DNA from: Liolophura sinensis
Lineage: Eukaryota > Mollusca > Polyplacophora > Chitonida > Chitonidae
Direction of reading: 5' to 3'
DNA length: 64,000 nt
NCBI RefSeq assembly: GCF_032854445.1
Contig: NC_088297.1
Span: forward strand, 12,054,163-12,118,162
Each line of letters begins with the position of its first letter. The first letter of the stretch is position 1. Positions 47,860 to 57,417 of this stretch are shown here, one piece after another. Made by a program: the position numbers and the translations under genes. Below the pieces are notes generated by a model. It worked only from the letters and a program-made list of their open reading frames with translations. It searched no databases and was not told the origin of the DNA.

Positions 47860-48053
47860 CTTGAACACCTCTGTAGGCCTACTTCCTTTGCTGGCTTCAG
47901 TAAACTAGCGCTGGCATCAAATAATTTTTCTCTTGTAGTCATAGTCGTCTCAGGTATCAATTCCAGGTAGGTCTTCCCATGAGTCATCACTAGTAAACCA
48001 CACAGGGATGAAACTACAGTAGAAACTGGATAAATTCCAACATCAGCTGCCAT
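47860..48053 (-). pseudogene. Inverted exon pair, minus arm (copy 1)
   Basis: An exon-like segment with ATG in good context (AAACATGGC) and donor TTCAAG|GTAAGC. It reads MAADVGIYPVSTVVSSLCG, then frames differ between the array copies. In copy 2 the text continues FTSDDSWEDLPGID, a TGA, then DDYDYEEKNYLMPSGSVLKP and AKEVQRCS. In copy 1 a missing G and other indels shift the middle. It looks like a once-coding first exon now decaying. Protein unknown. Confidence 0.45.
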
Positions 48054-48325
48054 GTTTGAAAGCACGCCTCACAGCCCACACAGGGGAGATAACTACTGAC
48101 ACTTTTAGACTATTTTGCACTTGTTTAATTTTGTACTATTTTTGAAATTTATTTGGGAAATGTTTTTAGTGATCTGTGTTGATTATGGTTCCCTCTAAGT
48201 CATTACTCGTGAGACTGATCCTAAACAATTAGCCAGAATGCGAGTCTAAAGGTCTAACTTGCCTAATAGCGGCAGTGGGAGTTGTATACATGATTTCAAT
48301 TACTGTAAGGAGTATGTATTTAAAC

Positions 48326-48516
48326 ATGGCGGTTGGAGTTGGAATTTATCCACTTTCCACACCAGTTTCATACTTGTGTGGGATTACTAGTGATGACACA
48401 TGAGAACACCTGCCCGAAATTGATAGATGAGACGACTGAGACTACGGACAAACACATTATTTGGTGCCCTGCAGTAGTATACTGAAGCCAGCTAGGGAAG
48501 TACAGAGGTGTTCAAT
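48326..48516 (+). pseudogene. Inverted exon pair, plus arm (copy 1)
   Basis: The same segment in opposite orientation, 270 bp away: ATGGCGGTTGGAGTTGGAAT onwards, ending TTCAAT|GTAAGC. It is more decayed than the minus arm, with stops in all frames. The homology continues past the donor (TTATGGAACAAGACAGGGCT) on both arms, so genomic DNA and not cDNA was duplicated. Confidence 0.5.
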
Positions 48517-48801
48517 GTAAGCTTATGGAACAAGACAGGGCTGTGATGGTATACGTAATCACACCCCACAGAGCTAACCTCTGCGATGTTTAACTTGGCA
48601 TCGTCAGTGAGTGAATGAAATTCGATAATTGGTGATTTAGAAGAAACTTGGCATCACCTGTACCCCCTCTATTTCCAAATGAGCAGCGCCCACCGGAATC
48701 CACGCTAGCACCACACTGGGTGTATAACGAGCTGGATGCTCAATTGATCCCTTCAAGTGGTCTCAAGGGGTCCGTTGGCCAACTACTTAATTCCTGCTCA
48801 C

Positions 48802-48905
48802 CTAAAGAATTCCATTTGATTACCTTATGTTATTCCCACTAGGGGTGAAGAGCTGGCCGTTCTTGACCATTTCGCATCATACTTATTGTCTTGCAGGCTG
48901 AGAGG
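48802..48905 (-). pseudogene. Exon-2 copy (copy 1 of array)
   Basis: Minus-strand remnant of the 39.8-kb exon: NGQERPALHP-like text (AATGGTCAAGAACGGCCAGC here is out of frame at its left), a TAG, and a kept donor TTTAG|GTGAGC. The flank with CACACTGGGTGTATAACGAG matches the intron next to exon 2. Confidence 0.5.
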
Positions 48906-49144
48906 TAGTTTACAAACTACCAAAGCTGTGATATTACAAAATGCGAATATCAGTTTTGATCGTTGGATTCACTGAGTGCACGAAAGGCATATATCGTTTT
49001 TCCCCCAAGTTATGATTTAGTGTCAGGCAGACCGGGGGCCAATTTTTGTAATGTTGGTTCATTCACCTCCGTTTTTGAGATATCACAGCATTATTGACAT
49101 ATTTGTTACCGGAAACAATGTCTATTCTCCTCAGTTTAGGCAGG

Positions 49145-49510
49145 AGAGAGAGAGAGGGAGTGCTTGGGTTTTAACGTCGTACTTAACTATTTTTCACTCA
49201 TATGACGACGAAGGAATCCTTAGAGTGCATGTAATGTGCTTCCTTGTTGCAGGACGGAATTCCACCGCTCTTTTATCTGGTACTGCTTCAATGGGATGAT
49301 TTACCGAAGGCAGGTAAGCCTCCCCGCCTCAGCCATTATGCTGATACGGGTCAACCAGTCGTTGCACTGTCCCCCTTAATACTGAACGCCAAGCGAGGAA
49401 GCTACAATTTCCTCTTTTAAAGTCTTAGTTGTGACCCAACCCAGGATTGACCCTGGATCTACCGTTCCCGAAGCGGTGGCTCTACCAAATGTGCTATCAA
49501 GACCGGTAGT
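49145..49510 (-). mobile_element. SINE-B, full length (copy 1)
   Basis: The tRNA-like head at the right end reads on the minus strand TTGATAGCACATTTGGTAGA then GCCACCGCTTCGGGAACGGT, with B box GGTCAATCC. The tail is GAGAGAGAGAGGGAGTGCTT then GGGTTTTAACGTCGTACTTA. Flanks GTTTAGGCAGG and GTTTAAGCTGG could be a diverged target duplication. The insertion is shared by all three array copies, so it predates the amplification. Confidence 0.8.
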
Positions 49511-49694
49511 TTAAGCTGGATATCACATCCCGGCGTACACACACTTTATATGTGGAGCTGAATTTAAAACAGACAAAATCGGTAACAATTTACCTCATAT
49601 ACTGAGTATAAGTTATTACATGGCGAGGCATATTATGTTTGTGATGAATTAGGGATGTTAGTTCCTCTTCGAAATATCAAGATAAGAAGTAGTC

Positions 49695-50038
49695 GTACAA
49701 ACACTTTTTATGTGACTTTGTCCGAATAGACAAACGAGCACTTTTCAACTCACTTTGTCCGGGTAAACAAACAAACACTTGACTCTTGACAAATTTGTCC
49801 GGTAGACAAACGAACAATTGACTTTTAACTACCTTTGTCCGGGTATACAAAAGAACAACTGACGTTTAACTTACTTTGTCCTGCAGACAATCCAACATCT
49901 GACTTTTAATTAACTATTTCCAAGTAGACAAATGAACACTTTTTAACTAATTTTGTTTGGGTAGACAAACTAACACTCTTTAAAACTTTGTCCGGGTAGA
50001 GAAACGAACATTTTTTGACTAACCTTGTACGGGCAGAC
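49695..50038. repeat. About 40-bp minisatellite (copy 1)
   Basis: Units such as CTTTTAACTACCTTTGTCCG then GGTAGACAAACGAACAATTGA are repeated about nine times, with each unit diverged from its neighbours. Matching units across the array copies are more alike than neighbours within one copy, so the minisatellite is older than the array. Confidence 0.85.
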
Positions 50039-50051
50039 AAACGCAATTAAT

Positions 50052-50137
50052 TTCTTTATTTATTTATTTGATTGGTGTTTTACGCCGTACTCAAGAATAT
50101 TTAACTTATACGACGGCGGTCAGCATATGGTGGGTGG
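50052..50137 (-). mobile_element. 5'-truncated SINE-A with 13-bp target duplication (copy 1)
   Basis: The SINE-A tail only (TTGATTGGTGTTTTACGCCG, then TACTCAAGAATATTTAACTT), flanked by AAACGCAATTAAT at 50039-50051 and 50138-50150. Copy 3 keeps both duplications; copy 2 has lost the right one. Confidence 0.9.
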
Positions 50138-50879
50138 AAACGCAATTAATGATATATACAAAGAGCGACGTTGTCATTCACACATTCTGTATAGAATATA
50201 TTTTATTTCAAAAATGCCCACATTGTAATATAGAACAAAATTGTTTATCGCATGGAAGGGTAGGCTATAGGTCTACTTATTGTCATTTTCACCGTTACAC
50301 AAATTGCTGGGATTTGCCAGTGTAGGCGGTCATAAGAAATATAATCTAGATAAGAGGCAGAACCGAAGGACACCTAACAACTGTGCATCCTTGGGTTAGC
50401 AAGAATGATGCCAAGATATAACCCGTGTACGCATAGATCTCAACAACAGGAATACAATCCAGGTATACGTACGTGTACATGCATGTAGAGGGAAGTATCA
50501 GTAGGAAGTGCTGGATGTCTAGAGCTCATATACATGACTAAACGAGACAAAGCTCTCAGATATTTAAAACTCATTATCCTAAAACTGAATTATATCACAT
50601 TTTCAAGGCCACTTGGAACAAATATTCTACAGCTTATAAGCTATACAAGCTTATAAAGCAATCTAAAATTTCCATATATAGGCTGAACTTTCACATATAC
50701 ATGGAATGGTAAACTAGAAGGTGTATGTAGGCATATGCCAAGCTGGTTTTCAATTTCAAGGCTTTTCCGTCTATGTTCAACTACAAAAATACTGATTTTC
50801 AAGGTTTTTCGATGTCTGGAAAAGTCTCCTTCAATGTCTAGGCTTTTCAATGTTTTCCAGGCTCCAGACGAATCCTCGT

Positions 50880-51488
50880 CTACATGGCGCCCTGTTGACG
50901 GGCCTGACGGTTCCTGGACGCTTTCTCCAATTTCCTCTCCAGCCGTTCCCTGGTTTCCCGTCTCTTAGATTCCTCACCCTCTGCCTTCTTGAGAACGACC
51001 TGTCGTTGTCTGGCAGACGCGATTCGCGCCTTCCTCTTCACAGATGCCAACTGCTCTTTCCGCAGGTTGGTGGCCTTGGACATGCGGTTATTCAAGTCAG
51101 CCTGTATTTTGTCCTGCTGTGGTTTGAGATCTATGGGATCAAGCAGCCTTGGTTTTCCAGACGGGTAGGCGTTTCCGTCAAAGGAAAGGTAAAATGCCAC
51201 GCTTCCGTTGGCTGTTTCTCGTAGGGTTTCCGATTTGAGAAGACCATCCTGTCGGAGCTGTGTACGGACGTCTTCATCGGTGTCCCGTTTTCGGGCTATT
51301 GCCAGCGCGGGTTGCAGCTCCAGTGGTAAGTATATGGCCTCCACCACTGTAACTCCGTCGTCCGCCGGCTGCTGTCTTGCACAGTGGGATTTAACCTTCT
51401 TCTTCTTCCTTTGGCAGGTCATGCATCCCATGCATGACGCCACTGTAACCATTAAAACACTTCGTAAAAATCTCCTGACGCAAGCCAT
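50880..51488 (-). CDS. Stathmin-domain-like protein, array copy 1
   Basis: 202 codons from the first ATG (51488; context AAAGACATGG) to TAG at 50880, with no intron needed. Residues 8-24 are hydrophobic with cysteines at 19, 22 and 25, followed by QRKKKKVK. This could be a palmitoylated anchor like that of SCG10-type stathmins; a signal peptide is the alternative, as is a start at Met20 (MGCMTC), giving an acylated end. Residues 95-120 (GSVAFYLSFDG…GKPRLLDP) precede a long charged coiled coil (about 125-198; KKAEGEESKRRETRERLERK). The order resembles stathmin-domain proteins, which bind tubulin, but the classical PROSITE stathmin signatures are absent. Assignment is by eye. Confidence 0.6.
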   Translation of the reverse strand: MACVRRFLRSVLMVTVASCMGCMTCQRKKKKVKSHCARQQPADDGVTVVEAIYLPLELQPALAIARKRDTDEDVRTQLRQDGLLKSETLRETANGSVAFYLSFDGNAYPSGKPRLLDPIDLKPQQDKIQADLNNRMSKATNLRKEQLASVKRKARIASARQRQVVLKKAEGEESKRRETRERLERKLEKASRNRQARQQGAM

Positions 51489-51555
51489 GTCTTTGACAAT
51501 ACTGTTGTCATCAACACAATAAGTGTGAAGAATCACGTCATGCTATTGTCTACTG

Positions 51556-51580
51556 TGACGTCACGTTGCTGAGTCACGTG
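51556..51580. promoter_or_regulatory. CRE and E-box upstream of the stathmin-like gene (copy 1)
   Basis: A perfect CRE palindrome TGACGTCA (51556-51563) and CACGTG (51575-51580) lie 68-92 nt upstream of the ATG, in a CpG-containing stretch of repeated GTGACG words. CREB/ATF and USF/MYC-type factors bind such sites. The two sites are unchanged in copy 2; copy 3 is cut off by the window end before reaching them. Confidence 0.5.
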
Positions 51581-51741
51581 AGAGTGACGCATACATTAGA
51601 TTATTAGAATACGCCGCCTAACGTCACCAACAAACGTGACAATGGAGATGCGGCGATCGCCCGGCTCAACGTGCATCTGACGCCATCTTGATTTCTTTCC
51701 CCAGCTCATCATAATGACGCGACATTAACGACAGACTGCTT

Positions 51742-51903
51742 CGGTGGGCTGATGTGTCTAGCGCGTCCGCCTCAAAGTCGGGAGACCTGAGATTACACCC
51801 GGGTCGTGTCATAGAGTATAAACCTTAAAAAAAATTGCACTTGCTGCTATCTCCCTTGCCGCTCAGGCGTGAGATGCTATTAGAAGGGAACATGATTGGT
51901 TAG
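51742..51903 (+). mobile_element. SINE-C, tRNA-derived (copy 1)
   Basis: The head reads GGTGGGCTGATGTGTCTAGC then GCGTCCGCCTCAAAGTCGGG. The B-box region GAGATTACACCCGGGTC has decayed; in copy 2 it is GAGATCAAACCCGGGTC. The body is TTGCACTTGCTGCTATCTCC then CTTGCCGCTCAGGCG. A third SINE family, distinct from A and B, divergent in orientation from the stathmin-like gene and 250 bp upstream of it. Confidence 0.7.
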
Positions 51904-53047
51904 GTCAATTTCAGGATTATGTCACCGGGCGGGGTGTCGTTGTTATTGTCAGTTTTAGTGGTCTTATCGTGTATCACATTTGTCAACTTTTCGTGCATGC
52001 TCAACTACAGAAACTATTGCTCAAATCACATTTTCCAGACTCCTTGGAATGCCGTAATGTTATACAGTTATGCAAACTTTAAGCAATGTGAAATGGTTTA
52101 TTTTTCACATATATATGGCAGTGCATCACCCAATTTCAGATATCCTGGATAGAAAGCTTGTTCAAAAGAATCTCAAACATGATATAGTATCTGAAGCTGG
52201 TTCAGTAGCCTGTTTTCAGCTCAAACTATATACATATGTTTACCCAGCTGGTATTTAATTTCAAGGCTTTTCCGTGAAGGTCCAACTACACAAATGTCTA
52301 AACCTGTATCTTATTTTAACCTGCCCAGGTGAAAAGAGCTCTACAGGATTATGGCGATCCCGAAAATCTGGGCGCATTTGCCCAAGCAAAAGCCTGACAT
52401 TTCGCCTGACACCTGCCATGTTTAGTGATAGTGTTTTACTGAAGCAACCTCCTTACCACACGTAAGCAATTTGCATAATTTGCTCAAGTCTTGTGTAGGG
52501 TTTGACTTATGTTTTTTCGAGAAAAACTCCATGTTAGACTTAAGCAAAATACTACCGACTTAAGCAATTTACTGAACTTCAGAACCCTTGTGAAACGGCG
52601 CCCAAATCTATTACGGACTTTATCCAAAGCTAAACTGAACGTTGCTACCGTAACGCACCACTTCGGTCATATAGACTTCCGCGCATGACCGTGCCGCGAA
52701 GATGAAGAAAAAAAAATTCCAAAAATGGTAGATGTTGATTTGAGTAATCTGATTCGAAAGTTTAAACGTCTGGATTAGTCTTGAAGGATGTTTTACCAAT
52801 GCTGGCTTTGACATATTACATTTCGGGCGTTTCAGGGTATCGGTTGATAGCAAATATAATGTAGGGTTCGAGCTGGGGTCTTTATTTTCGTCAAATTGTC
52901 CGCGTGGAAGTCTGTATGACCGAAGCTGGGCGTTGCGGTAGAAACATCCAGCTTAGCTTTGGGCTGTTACCGACTAGGTAGTTGCTAAATTAAATGTACC
53001 TATACGTGTACACCTTGCTTGGTCGGGTGCGTCGGCTCAACTATGAT

Positions 53048-53375
53048 TAAAGGAGAAGAAAATGTATATATCAAACAAATGCCATAGAAAAGAGTATGCA
53101 TTTCCTTGCATGTACATGCCATAAAAAATTCTAATATGTACCTCAAGTTGATAAATTATAAATCAGTTCAGCGCCAAAATCCGCTGCGGGCGACTCCATT
53201 TTCCCTAAGAACTAGTCCTGAAGTCTTTATGTGTTTTACTAGGAGAATTTCCGTCGGAAACCGCCGAAGTGCAGTTCGTACATTTCCGGTAGAACTTTTC
53301 TTTCCGCTTGACAAACGGGAAACCGGAAACTTGGACTTTGGTTCCCAGTTTCCACGAACAAGCTGGCAGTTTTAA
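53048..53375 (+). mobile_element. Truncated copy of the TTAA MITE (copy 1)
   Basis: Begins TTAAAGGAGAAGAAAATG and follows the left 330 bp of the element at 21485, to AGCTGGCAGTTTTAAC. The right end, including its inverted repeat, is missing. Confidence 0.8.
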
Positions 53376-53472
53376 CTGCATATCCACGGCAGTTCCACGT
53401 TGGTCGTCATTCTTTTTTAACGTATATGCCAGTTTTTATTTCATTTATTCATGGGTCGCTTTTGGTCGTTTA

Positions 53473-53713
53473 CTTATTCATTTATTTGATTGATGTTTTA
53501 CGCCGTATTCAAGAATCTTTCACTTATACGATGGCGGCCAGCATTATGGTGGGTGGAAACCGGGCAGAGCCGGAGGGGAAACCAACAACCATCTGCAGGT
53601 TGCTGAACACACTTTCCCACTTACGGCCGGAGAAGAAGCCAGCATGAGCTGGACTTGGACTCACAGCGACCGCACTGGCGAGAGAATCCTGGGTCATTAC
53701 CAACTGAGGCCCC
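53473..53713 (-). mobile_element. SINE-A inserted at the copy 1 / copy 2 boundary
   Basis: A nearly complete minus-strand SINE-A flanked by CTTTTGGTCGTTTA (53459-53472) and CTTTTGGTCATTTA (53714-53727). The same site without the insertion is present in copy 1 (46415-46428) and copy 0 (42942-42955), which proves insertion and fixes its borders. It is specific to copy 2. Confidence 0.93.
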
Positions 53714-55185
53714 CTTTTGGTCATTTAGTATGAAATAAACATCTGCGAAATAGAATATCGCACAATCATTCAGGTTAAATACAGTACTTACATACCCTGG
53801 TCGTTGTCAAAAGTTTCGCTCTGGCTAAAAATAGCACATTTTTTGCTGGAAACCTTGAATCGAGCATCCGTTTAATATATACAACAAAACCCCAGCAGAG
53901 GTAAACTGACAAGAGGCCATGTTTCACCGGTTACGTGTGACCATATACCAACTGGCACACTGCCGTTGTTGGCGTTACTTCTTGTGAATGTTTTAATATC
54001 ATGTACATGCCAAAGGGTGATAGACTTTTCGAAGCCTGTTTTCTGTATCTATGTTATAACTGTTTTAACCTGGTGACAGCATCTTAACGTATAATATAAA
54101 AAAAAAATACCCCTCGAGAAGTAGAACCATCGCAGCGATGTAAATTCTTGTCTCAGGTAAAGACACCTCATTTTTGGGTTTTATTCTAACCATTCATGCC
54201 AGCTAAATACCAGATAGGCGCGCCTATGCGGACTCTGGCATGGCTTTTCTTTTTTAGACCTAAATATGAAGTGAACTTTAGAAAATCATTTTTAACAAAT
54301 ACATTGAAATGTTATGTGAATACACAAAAGTATCATTTTTTGCATATGCTGGACTGCCCGGAGGTATTATAATATGTGTTCTTAAGGAATTACCTCCAAT
54401 ATACCAGACAGGCCTACTGTCTTTAGTGTAGCTTATTCCCAAACCTAGGAGATAATTTCAGAACCATAATTTAAAATCATAAAACCCCTAGAAATTTCTG
54501 TATATTTACGTTTCTGTCGAGAAAGAGTGAATATTAAAATAATAAAGCAAATATACGATATCAAACTTTTTTATGCTAAGTAAGAAAGCTGACAATGTTT
54601 CCTGTACTTTTAGGGTTTGGGCCACATCATATATTCCATATTTTAAGAAAAAGGTCAGCCTTTCATGTATCATGTAAGTTGAAGGGCCCCTCTCGCTGCA
54701 GATGACAGGTACTGAGAATATGAATCTAATTTAATTCCATTGTTCTGGTTTAGGTTTTATACGCCAGATTGTTTGTCAGATAAGCCTACCTGGTAAAGGG
54801 AGGTAGTTTTCACAGCCTCTCAACAAATACAAAACTATTATTTATGGCTTCACTTGTTTAACTGTGGGCTATTGGTCCCTTTGCATTATTTAATGTGGCT
54901 GTATGTTAAATGTGTGTAATTCCAGACCAGTGACGTCTCACAAATTGCAGTTAACATCGCTGCATTTTTTGATACCAAATTCTTCTTAAGCCATGGTGCT
55001 AGGGGGTTAGAACAGTTTAAATAAAACCCTATGTACCTCGAGAGAAAAGAGAAAAACACCTCATGTAATTTATATTTTTCTGATTTTTGTCCACAAAGGG
55101 TGTATCCCAACATAACAAAGCATACCTTTATGCAGCCCTGTGATAACGTATACTATCACAGCCCTGTCTTGTTCCATAAGCTTAC

Positions 55186-55376
55186 CTTGAACACCTCTGT
55201 ACCTCCTTTGCTGGCTTCAGTACACTACCGCTGGGCATCAAATAATTTTTCTCTTCGTAATCATAGTCGTCTCAGGTATCAATTCCAGGTAGGTCTTCCC
55301 ATGAGTCATCACTAGTAAACCCACACAGGGATGAAACTACAGTGGAAACTGGATAAATTCCAACATCAGCTGCCAT
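55186..55376 (-). pseudogene. Inverted exon pair, minus arm (copy 2)
   Basis: The best-preserved version of the exon. It reads MAADVGIYPVSTVVSSLCGF, then TSDDSWEDLPGIDT, one TGA, then DDYDYEEKNYLMPSGSVLKP and AKEVQRCS up to TTCAAG|GTAAGC. A single C-to-T change at a CGA codon would explain the stop. Confidence 0.5.
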
Positions 55377-55652
55377 GTTTGAAAGCATACTCCTCACAGC
55401 CCACACAGGGGAGATAACAACTGACACTTTTAGACTATTTTGCACTTGTTTAATTTTTTGTACTATTTTTGAAATTTATTTGGGAAATGTTTTTAGTGAT
55501 CTGTGTTGATTATGGTTCCCTCTAAGACATTACTCGTGAGACTGATCCTAAACAATTACCCAGGATGCAAGTCTAAAGGTCTAACTTGCCTAATAGCGGC
55601 AGTGGGAGTTGTATACATGATTCCACTCACTGTAAGGAATATGTATTTAAAC

Positions 55653-55843
55653 ATGGCGGTTGGAGTTGGAATTTATCCACTTTCCACACTAGTTTCACAC
55701 TTGTGTGGGATTACTAATGATGACACATGAGAACACCAGCCCGAAATTGATAGATGAGACGACTGAGACTAGAGACAGATACATTATTTGGTGCCCTGCA
55801 GTAGTATACTGAAGCCAGCAAGGGAAGTACACAGGTGTTCAAG
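55653..55843 (+). pseudogene. Inverted exon pair, plus arm (copy 2)
   Basis: Reverse-oriented partner, again with several stops, but here the donor is intact (TTCAAG|GTAAGC). In copies 1 and 3 the plus arm has TTCAAT. Confidence 0.5.
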
Positions 55844-56128
55844 GTAAGCTTATGGAACAAGACAGGGCTGTGATGGTATACGTAATCACATCCCACAGAG
55901 CTAACCTTTGCGATGTTTAACTTGACATTGTCAGTGAGTGAACGAATTCGATAATTGGTGTTTTAGAAGAAACTTGGCATCACCTGTGCCCCCTCTATTT
56001 CCAAATGACCAGCGCCCACGGGGAATCCACGGCAGCACCGCACTTGGTATATAACGAGCTGGATGCTCAATTGATCCCTTTAAGTGGTCTCAAGGGGTCC
56101 GTTGGCCAACCACTTAATTCCTGCTCAC

Positions 56129-56232
56129 CTAAAGAATTTCATTTGATTACCTTATGTTATTCCCACTAGGGGTGCAGGGCTGGCCGTTCTTGACCATTTT
56201 CGTATCATACTTATTGTCTTGCAGGCTGAGAG
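56129..56232 (-). pseudogene. Exon-2 copy (copy 2 of array)
   Basis: Keeps the frame ENGQERPALHP then TAG, and the donor TTTAG|GTGAGC. Its flank carries CACGGCAGCACCGCACTTGG then TATATAACGAG, closer to the 39.7-kb flank than copy 1 is. Confidence 0.5.
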
Positions 56233-56466
56233 GTAGTTTACAAACTACCAAAGCTGTGATATTACAAAATGCGAATATCAGTTTTGATCGTTTTTAACTG
56301 AGTGCACGAAAGGCATATATCGTTTTTCCCCCAAGTTATGATTTAGTGTCAGGCAGACCGGGGCCAATTTTTGTAATGTTGCTTCATTAACCAACGTTAT
56401 TGAGATATCACAGCATTATTGACATATTTGTTACCGGAAACAAAGTCTATTCTCCTCAGTTTAGGC

Positions 56467-56831
56467 AGGAGAGAGAGAGAGGGAGTGCTTGGGGTTTAAC
56501 GTCGTACTTAACTATTTTTCACTCATATGACGACGAAGGAATCCTTAGAGTGCATGTAATGTGCTTCCTTGTTGCAGGACGGAATTCCACTGCTCTTTTA
56601 TCTGGTACTGCTTCAATGGGATGATTTACCGAAGGCATGTAAACCTCCCCGCCTCAGCCATTATGCTGATACGGGTCAACCAGTCGTTGCACTGTCCCCT
56701 TAATACTGAACGCCAAGCGAGGAAGCTACAATTTCCTCTTTTAAAGTCTTAGTTGTGACCCGACCCAGGATTGACCCTGGATCTACCGTTCCCGAAGCGG
56801 TGGCTCTACCAAATATGCTATCAAGACCGGT
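56467..56831 (-). mobile_element. SINE-B (copy 2)
   Basis: Orthologous to the insertion at 49145-49510, with TTGGGG in place of TTGGGT in the tail and otherwise few changes. Confidence 0.8.
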
Positions 56832-57023
56832 AGTTTAAGCTGGATATCACATCCCGGCGTACACACACTTTATATGTGGAGCTGAATTTAAAACACCAAA
56901 AATCGGTAACAATTTACCTCATATACTGAGTATAAGTTATTACATGGCGAGGCATATTATGTTTGTGATGAATTAGGGATGTTAGTTCCTCTTCGAAATA
57001 TCAAGATAAGAAGTAGTCGTACA

Positions 57024-57319
57024 AACACTTTTTATGTGACCTTGTCTGAATAGACAAACGAGCACTTTTCAACTGACTTTCTCCGAGCAGACAAACGAAC
57101 ATCTGACTTTTAACTACCTTTGTCCGAGTAGACAAGAAAGAAACTGACGTTTAGCTTACTTTGTCCTGCAGTCAATCGAACAATTGACCTTTAATTATTT
57201 CCAAGTAAACAAATGAACACTTTTTAACTAAGTTTGTTTGGATAGACAAATGAACACTCTTTAAAACTTTGTCCGGGTAGAGAAACGAACATTTTTTAAC
57301 TAACATTGTCCGGGCAGAC
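57024..57319. repeat. About 40-bp minisatellite (copy 2)
   Basis: About one unit shorter than in copies 1 and 3, which accounts for most of the change in offset between copies 1 and 2. Confidence 0.85.
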
Positions 57320-57332
57320 AAACGCAATTAAT

Positions 57333-57417
57333 TTTTTTATTTACTTATTTGATTGGTGTTTTACGCCGTACTCAAGAATATTTCACTTATACGACGGCGG
57401 TCAGGACGATGGTGGGT
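57333..57417 (-). mobile_element. SINE-A tail (copy 2)
   Basis: Same insertion as 50052-50137. The left target duplication is kept (57320-57332). The right one is replaced by GGGTATAAATATATATAAAG. Confidence 0.85.

Larger units (their letters stand above)
46413..53458. repeat. Large tandem unit, copy 1
   Basis: The roughly 7-kb unit runs from GCTTTTGGTCGTTTACTGTG to the truncated MITE and CACGGCAG tail near 53400. It aligns nearly end to end with copy 2 at offsets of +7306 (left), +7322 (middle) and +7271 (right). The shifts come from small indels, mainly in the internal minisatellite. Differences are sparse, roughly a few per hundred bases by eye. It contains, in order, the inverted exon pair, an exon-2 copy, SINE-B, a minisatellite, a SINE-A tail, the stathmin-like gene, SINE-C and a MITE fragment. 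Confidence 0.9.

Noticed and set aside
50850-51522. Plus-strand ORFs of 124 and 104 codons opposite the stathmin-like gene (repeated in copies 2 and 3)
   Set aside because: They are antisense shadows of the conserved minus-strand frame; Pro/Ser/Leu-rich text without structure.
51489-51536. Upstream extension of the stathmin-like ORF by 16 residues
   Set aside because: Its first codon is GTG; the first in-frame ATG is at 51488 with good context.
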